Positions 57,981-64,000 of a stretch of DNA of 64,000 nt are shown here, in pieces. The position numbers and the translations under genes are program-made. How positions within the stretch are numbered: the first letter of the stretch is position 1; each line of letters opens with the position of its first letter. Origin of the DNA: Pseudisothecium myosuroides (Eukaryota > Streptophyta > Bryopsida > Hypnales > Lembophyllaceae); NCBI GenBank assembly GCA_951799445.1, contig OX637297.1:3658001-3722000 (forward strand). The letters are read 5' to 3'. Below the pieces are notes generated by a model. It saw nothing but the letters and a program-made list of their open reading frames with translations, was not told the origin of the DNA and did no database searches.

Positions 57981-58972
57981 GGCCATTTCATTGGACCTCT
58001 AAAGGGTCAACGTAATTGCGGTCAATTTTTTTGGTTTCCTACATATTGCGCAAATATATTCAATTTGTACAAGTTAGAAAACTGTGACAAATTTGACAGA
58101 TCTAAGGGGTCATTCTTCCTTGTCCATATGTAATTCCAAATTTAAGATATAATACTATAGGTACATGACTTTGTTCAGCTGTAGTAAGCTTTGAATAACA
58201 ATGTAACATCTTAGACATTCTGACAAGATTAAATCCTATACTAGAACAAGACTTAGAATAATTCTAGCGCCTACTTTTGGGATTACCATTTCATTGCTTG
58301 ACAGTAGTGTCATTACGTTTAGGACATCCAACCATGTCAACATAGATACATATCAAAAGTCCCTAAAATTGAATAAGGGTACACGAAAAAAAAAAGATAT
58401 ACAAGTTCAAAAAATTATAGACAATAATTTGGAGTTCTTTTGTTTAATAGAAACAACATTAGCTTTTAATTTTGCACTTTGTGTTTAGCTCTTCTAAATA
58501 CTGATTTGAAAATGCCTACTCTTTTTTCTTGTGAACCTTTATATTTAGAGGTCTGTAATTTGATAAATTCAATGACATTCGGCTAACATTTGCCTGCTAG
58601 TAAAGGAAGATTAATGCTTGTGTTCATTTAAAAAAAAAAATTAGAAACAAATATGACTTGCTTCTATTCTTAGCTGCAAATAGCATAAGATTAACATATC
58701 TTTTCATGTGTAACTGTAGGACCTCAAACATGGTGAAGACGAGCTATGTAGCTATTGCAATGAAGGGAAGACAATTACAAACTGTCCATTTCTCTTCTTC
58801 TTATTTTCTTTTTTAAGAAATCTCTTTTCAAAAATTGTTTTCCATATCAAAATGATTTGTTAATGACGTAGTTTTCTTGGCAAAGGAGACTGGTTTACCT
58901 TGCTAAATACAGTCAAATTCTAATTCTAAAATGTTGAATTGAATGGTGATCTGATAGTGGGTTGGAATATGG
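57981..58972. other. AT-rich DNA, no gene seen
   Basis: No frame with protein-like content. A short reading near 58,722-58,775 (HGEDELCSYCNEGKT) has CxxC but no support around it. Confidence 0.35.
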
Positions 58973-59203
58973 TTGAGGCAGCAAAACCAAGGCAAAGGGA
59001 CTCAGACAAAATTCCAGAATAAAAAAGCCAGAGAGAAGCCTTCAACTCAGAAGAGAGTTGTAACTCTTTGTACCAATAAACTACGAGAAGCTAAACAAAT
59101 TCATGGCATCGAAGAACATGAAATTCATAAGGCCGACCTTGAATTAATGCGAATTCCTCTCCTAGCGAAAGATTATTACAAGACTACCACCCGGCTCGTA
59201 TGA
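58973..59203 (+). CDS. Short basic frame, possible gene fragment
   Basis: 76 codons, Lys/Gln-rich start (QGKGTQTKFQNKKAREK), then a helical part (ADLELMRIPLLAKDYYK). The frame start codon is uncertain. The following 100 bp read GKFGAYAKDLFLTVNPATK in another frame, so a broken longer gene is possible. No family recognised. Confidence 0.22.
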   Translation: MRQQNQGKGTQTKFQNKKAREKPSTQKRVVTLCTNKLREAKQIHGIEEHEIHKADLELMRIPLLAKDYYKTTTRLV

Positions 59204-59209
59204 CAAGGA

Positions 59210-60250
59210 TGGCTACCCTTCCATTCAACATGGTGGTGGATATTCTCAGATCTGCAATTTTGTGGTAAATTTGGTGCGTACGCCAAAGATTTGTTTTTAA
59301 CAGTGAATCCAGCAACTAAGTTAACAATAGCATGAAGTGACTAGCAGCAAGTGTCAAGTGGGTATATTGTCTTCGGGCAAAAATCATGGTACAAATTTTG
59401 TGGTCTACTTCATTTCCTATTTGGATATTTGAAAGAATTCGTTACAATGAATAGCTCATTGTAGTTTGAAGTTGAAATCCTACAACCATTATTTCAAATA
59501 TTGAATGGTAGGAAAAATTTGGATTTCACTGTCTGATGTTCTACACCAAAATACATTTGTATAATGAGATTTGTAGATAAATTCATCTCATTTCATGGAT
59601 GATACAAATCCAACTTCCTAATAAACGAATCCAACTTCCTAATGTTATTCATGTATGGAAAGTTTTTTAGAAAACATGGGATTTCATCTCTGAAAAATAA
59701 AATAAAAAATTTCATTCATATAGAGGTGCAGTGTTACGAGTGGATTTTGAAGGTGGAATTCATGGTCACAGGCTTTGTGGTTACAAAGTTTCTTACTTCT
59801 AAGATTGGTGGTACTGACATCTTCTCTAGTACGTTGGGAATGCTTTAACGTTGTCCTTGGGTGTGCAGCCGTACGGAAAACCGTCATGATTGTTTAGACT
59901 GCTGAGGAAAAATTAAATAGTACGCTTGAGCTAATTCCTCACTCCTCTTGAGTAGATTCTTAATTTATTTAACTTAGCTGCACTAGTTTACTGTTTATTC
60001 TATTTAGGCCTTGACACATTACTTCATAAGCCTACAATACAGTACTTAGAGCACCGACAATAAATATATTTTATAATGAATACCAATTACTAAGCTCTGA
60101 ATTTGGTGTTGGCCATTTGTTACATTAGACATTAGGGTCTCCACATGTAGACATAACAAAATCAATCCGTTGTGCATCATTGTGAGGAATTTCTTCATAT
60201 GACTTTGGCGTATAATCCCGCCTCTGCAATATGTTTAAATAACCCCACCC
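59210..60250. other. AT-rich DNA, no gene supported
   Basis: Only short, unconserved frames on both strands around 59,640-59,890. No repeats of note. Confidence 0.35.
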
Positions 60251-60253
60251 CAA

Positions 60254-60502
60254 ATGATGCACATCGAATTGTACTCTAGAGTAAATTGTTATAAAGTGGT
60301 TGTTGTTGGCAACAACATAGAAAGGCATCCCACAATAGAGATATACGATTCTGGTGCAAGCCAATGGACCAAAGCAACACCGCCACTTGGTTTAATTTTT
60401 GGTGTTGCTTCATTTTCAGGAGTCGGGTTTTTTAAAATGTTATGCCTTAATGGATTATATATTTGTTTAAATTCACAAAATGAAGTAGTATTCCTATTTT
60501 AG
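60254..60502 (+). pseudogene. F-box/kelch-type fragment
   Basis: 82 codons reading NCYKVVVVGNN, then TIEIYDSGASQWTKATPPLG, then GLYICLNSQNEVVF. The YKVVVVG...EIYDS...W spacing and the following ...NGLYxCLxSxNEVV block are typical of plant F-box/kelch-repeat proteins, which hand substrates to SCF ubiquitin ligases. Only about one and a half kelch units are present; there is no F-box or flanking frame, and the expected next blade is missing. Fragment or decayed copy. Confidence 0.4.
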
Positions 60503-61180
60503 CTTCATCTTACATACAATGTTCATAGTCTACTGTAGTGGCTTCATTTTAACTTCTAGGAATTTGTTCTAAATTGAACAAAAAGCCAATATTTTTATAT
60601 GAAGTTGTCGAACTTCTTTTTGAATTGTAACTGTACAAATTCAAATTAGACAGTCATGGTAGAGATCACTTTAAAAAAGAACACACAACCTTGTTATACA
60701 CTTTCTGACGTTGTCCTATTCCATACAAACTACATGACTAAAAAATAAAATTACATCAATCATGTACAAAAATGTATGACATATCATACTCTTGGTCATT
60801 AAAGTTTGTGGCATAGTTCATTCCCAATTTTTTTTTATTGATGGGGTGATGATGTTCAAAGGGATACAAATTTAAAATTCTTGTCTAATCAAAATCAAAA
60901 TCAAATTGGAGAAGTTTCTCCAAGAAAAATTGAACCATGCACGTACCTAAATCCATGTCATTGCACAACATTCAAATGACATTCAAATCCATGACATTGC
61001 ATGACATTGCATAGCATTCCATGGCATTCCACGTATTTAAAATGACATTCAAAATCCATGACATTCCAATGACATACAAAACTCCATGACATTCTATGAC
61101 ATTCAAATTCAAGAGCTCATCCAAATTAAATTTTATTTTTTAAAATGCACTATTAATTCTTGAGACTTCATTTCCCTATC
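60503..61180. other. AT-rich DNA with CCATGACATT short repeats
   Basis: From about 60,955 to 61,110 the phrase CCATGACATT recurs as simple decayed repeats (TGACATTGCATGACATTGC). No gene seen. Confidence 0.5.
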
Positions 61181-61960
61181 AATTAAAAAAAAATGGGAAT
61201 GAAATGTACCCTCTACTTTTAGAGTCACGAATATAAAATGTCAGGATTTTGCTATGTGCATGCTTTACTTATTTTTTCAGAAAGTTATAATTATTATTTG
61301 GATTATTATTGCACAAGAATTTACAATTTATATCCATTCAAACTTCATGTGCCCATTAAATAAAATAAAATGAGAATGGAATGTGCCTTGTAATAAAAAG
61401 GCCACAAATACAAAATGTTATGCGTTCTTATACATGAAAGTTATAATTTAGTTTGAAGAAAGTTCTAAAATTTTATTCGGATTTTCATTCTACTAGAATA
61501 TTCACCGTAAAACCCATTTAAACTTCATATCCACGTGTACTGAAAAAAGGGGAAATGAACTGTGCTTTGCACTTCAATGGCCACAAATAAAAAAATTTAT
61601 GGTTTTTTGTATGTAAATGCTTTAAATTTTTGTTGTGGAAGTTATAAAATTCTTTAGGATTTTTATTCTACCCAAATATTCAATTTATACCCATTTGAAT
61701 TCATCACCTTATAAATTACAAAAAATACTGATGAATTCTGCTGGTACTTTCATGGCCATGATTACAAAATGTCATAGATTTCTGTACATGCATTCTGTCC
61801 ACGTATTTATAAAAAAATTGGAAATAAAATTTGCCGTACACTTTAATGGCTACCACTATCAAATGTCAAAGATATTTGTATGCGAATGCTCGAAACACAC
61901 TAGAGGAAGTTCAAAATATTCTTAGAACTTAGAATCCCCCAAAATATGCAATTCAAACCC
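61180..61960 (+). repeat. Degenerate ~177-bp tandem array, type B
   Basis: About four units marked by GGCCACAAATACAAAATGT-like blocks near 61,221, 61,399, 61,577 and 61,751 (steps 178, 178, 174), each followed by a TTTATTCTACNNGAATATTC segment and GGGAATGAAATGTGCC. A partial block lies near 61,846. Confidence 0.75.
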
Positions 61961-61989
61961 GTTGAAATATATGTCCACATTAATTCAAA

Positions 61990-62700
61990 AAAGTTGAACA
62001 CAGTCATAAAATTGGAACGAGGAGGAAATTAAAAAATATGTAGAAGTTGCAAATGTGGGAAACATTTGAAATCCATGAGCTCCTCCAATTTGGGCCTTTT
62101 TTTCTTAAATTAAAAAGGAAAACAAAAAACAAATACCCCTCCGGCTTTGCTATAGTTCAAATTAAATAAAACTCTAAAGTCATGAAATTGGAACGAGGAG
62201 GAAATAAAAAAATATGTAGAAGTTGCAAATGTGGGAAACATTTGAAATCCATGAGATCTTCCAATTTGGGCCTTTTTTTCTTAAATTAAAAAGGAAAACA
62301 AAAAAAAATACCCTTCTGGCTTTGCTGTAGTTTAAATTAAATAATACTCTAAAGTCATGAAATTGGAACGAGGAGGAAATAAAAAAATATGTAGAAGTTG
62401 CAAATGTGGGAAACATTTGAAATCCATGAGTTCCTCCAATTTGGGCCTTTTTTTCTTAAATTAAAAAGGAAAACAAAAAATAAATATCCCTCATCCTTCG
62501 GTGTAGTTTAAATTCAAAACAACTCTAAAGTCATGAAATTGGAACGAGGAGGACATAAAAAAAATAGGTAGAAGTTGCAAATGTGGGAAAGATTTGAAAT
62601 CCATGAATTCCTCCAATTTGGGCGTCCATTTCTATAATTAAAAACGAAAACAAAAATTAAATATCCCTCATCTTTTACTGTAGTTTCAATAAATAAACAC
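61990..62700 (+). repeat. 176-bp tandem array, type A, four units
   Basis: ATTGGAACGAGGAGGAAAT recurs at 62,011, 62,187, 62,362 and 62,538 (steps 176, 175, 176). Units are well conserved, including GTAGAAGTTGCAAATGTGGG and CTCCAATTTGGGCC. The long minus-strand frame here is a repeat artefact. A fifth, separate copy lies at 63,110-63,290. Confidence 0.9.
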
Positions 62701-63109
62701 TGTAGAGCCGTAAAACATGGAATACAGAAATTCTAAATCCATGAAATATAATTCTTTTTGATTTGAATCCATTTAAACTGCACAATTCCGTGAATTAACA
62801 AAAATTGGAAAATAAAGTATAAGATGGGTTTATTCTAACTTTCTCTAAATCCACGGAGGGAGTACAAATGTTGTACAGTCCACAGAGGAAAATAACTCTC
62901 TTAATGATTGTTTCATGGTAGATTATCAAAAATTCATTAATTTGAACTTGAATCTATGAGTTTAGAAATAAAAATCAAGCTTCTTTTTTTTAAACATTTA
63001 AATATAAAATTTAAGCCTTCCTGTACACATTTCCATTTGAAGTTTCTATATATATGCAAAGATAGAAACTATGAAATTAGTGTGTTTTCTTCTTCAATTG
63101 AGAAGGAGA

Positions 63110-63290
63110 ACAAAAAAAAATACCCCTCCTGCTTTGCTGTAGTTTAAATTAAATAAAACTCTAAAGTCATGAAATGGGAACGAGGAGGAAATTAAAAAAA
63201 TGTGTAGAAGTTGCAAATGTGGGAAACATTTGAAATCCATGAGCTCCTTCTATTTGGGTCTACTCTTCTAAAATTAAGTAGGAAAACAAA
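63110..63290 (+). repeat. Isolated type A 176-bp unit
   Basis: TACCCCTCCTGCTTTGCTGT through GAAATCCATGAGCTCC matches the type A array, separated from it by about 400 bp of diverged repeat-like sequence (62,700-63,110). Confidence 0.8.
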
Positions 63291-63329
63291 AGACAAAGAC
63301 TCATGCAGACCTCCTTCGTTGTAGTAAGT

Positions 63330-64000
63330 CTAGAAATCCATGACATTCCATATTCGTGGACATAAAAGTACAAGGCTCTGTACTTTAGTGTCCACAAATA
63401 CGAGATGTCATGGTTTTTTGGACGTGAGTGCTCTCATTCTATATGCAGGAAGCTTTAAATATTCTTTGGGTTATTATTCCACAAGAATTTTTAATTTGTA
63501 ACCATTTGAAGTTCATCTCCCTGTGAGTTAAAAAAAATTGAAAATAAGTTGTGCTGTACAGCTTAGTGGCCACGAATGAAACATGTCATGGAGTTTTGTA
63601 CATTTTTGCTTTATTTATTTTCAAAAGAAGTTCTAAGTTTGATTTGGATATTTATTCCACAAGAATTTCCAATTTGTACCCATTTGAACTTCAGGTCCGC
63701 GTGCATTAAAAAAAATTGGGAATGAAATGTGCCCTGTAATTTAGTGGCCACGAATACAAAATCTCATGCACTTTCGTACATGAATGCTACAATATTTTTT
63801 GGAGGACGTAGTATATTTGTTTTGGGTTTCTATTCCACGGGAATATTCAATTTCATTCATTTTAATTCATCAAAGCTGTATTTAAGAAAATTGGGAATGA
63901 ATTGTGCCTTGTTCTTTTATGGCCACAAATATGAAATCTCATGCATCTTCTTACGTGAATGCTATAAATTTTTTTTATAAGAAGTTGTAAATATGATTTT
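63330..64000 (+). repeat. ~177-bp tandem array, type B, runs off the window
   Basis: Blocks GTGGCCACGAATACAAAATC-like near 63,387, 63,565, 63,743 and 63,919 (steps 178, 178, 176), with CCACAAGAATTTTCAATTTG and GGGAATGAAATGTGCC between them. Same type as 61,180-61,960. The array continues past the window end. Confidence 0.82.

Noticed and set aside
62180..62416. 78-codon minus-strand frame rich in Phe
   Set aside because: Spans one and a half units of the 176-bp satellite and repeats with it.

Overview
The window looks like transposon-dominated nuclear DNA from a land plant with a large genome. Most of it is AT-rich and non-coding. Several protein types here (a kinase with an HND-type catalytic loop, an FCP1-like phosphatase domain, a 614-residue protein with GHTHDDID) I associate mainly with mosses, lycophytes and ferns, so a non-seed plant is my best guess, at low to moderate confidence. 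No ordinary multi-exon housekeeping gene was found. Nearly every coding stretch is broken, usually by TAG or TGA codons one C-to-T (or G-to-A) step from CAG, CGA or TGG, as expected where methylated repeats decay.

Layout. 1-1.7 kb: kinase pseudogene, cut by the window edge and split by a 192-bp CACTA-type MITE. 4.7-6.9 kb and 14.9-17.9 kb: two decayed paralogues (D on +, E on -) of one unrecognised gene, each with a GTCGCC-rich array upstream. 9,492-14,336: a giant solo LTR with a CCCAC duplication. 18.6-26.2 kb: a candidate DNA transposon or TE-like gene cluster (T2). It has a five-unit ~94-bp array of dyad motifs, the same motif recurring in its introns, a multi-exon gene with an RGG region and a possible methyltransferase-like segment, and an FCP1-like pseudogene. 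26,414-33,346: solo LTR A (TSD ACTTC) with solo LTR B of the same family nested inside it (TSD TTTGT). 33.8-46.0 kb: a transposase-like pseudogene (T1) whose exon is interrupted by a second giant solo LTR (38,500-45,777, TSD GACAG), which itself holds a third TGTCG-type element (C). 48.1-52.5 kb: minus-strand pseudogene T3, invaded by a 2.3-kb CACTA-like element that carries foldback repeats and a tRNA-like segment. 53.9-55.7 kb: the longest intact reading frame, a 614-codon DUF7869-like frame. 56.4-64 kb: AT-rich DNA with tandem repeats of about 177 bp, a 20-bp minisatellite and a probable kelch-type fragment.

How it fits together. Exact 5-bp target duplications and reading frames that rejoin across insertions give an order of events: T1 gene, then giant LTR2, then C; unknown locus, then A, then B; kinase, then MITE; T3, then CACTA element. 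Two features look under-described. First, there are two LTR families whose LTRs carry protein-coding material: the 3.46-kb TGTCG family holds a ~550-codon frame, and the giant family holds a TATA promoter plus a conserved 20-21-codon mini-exon ending at a splice donor. Second, T2 repeats one dyad motif upstream of and inside its own gene. Functions for T1, T2, T3, D and E rest on short motifs only.
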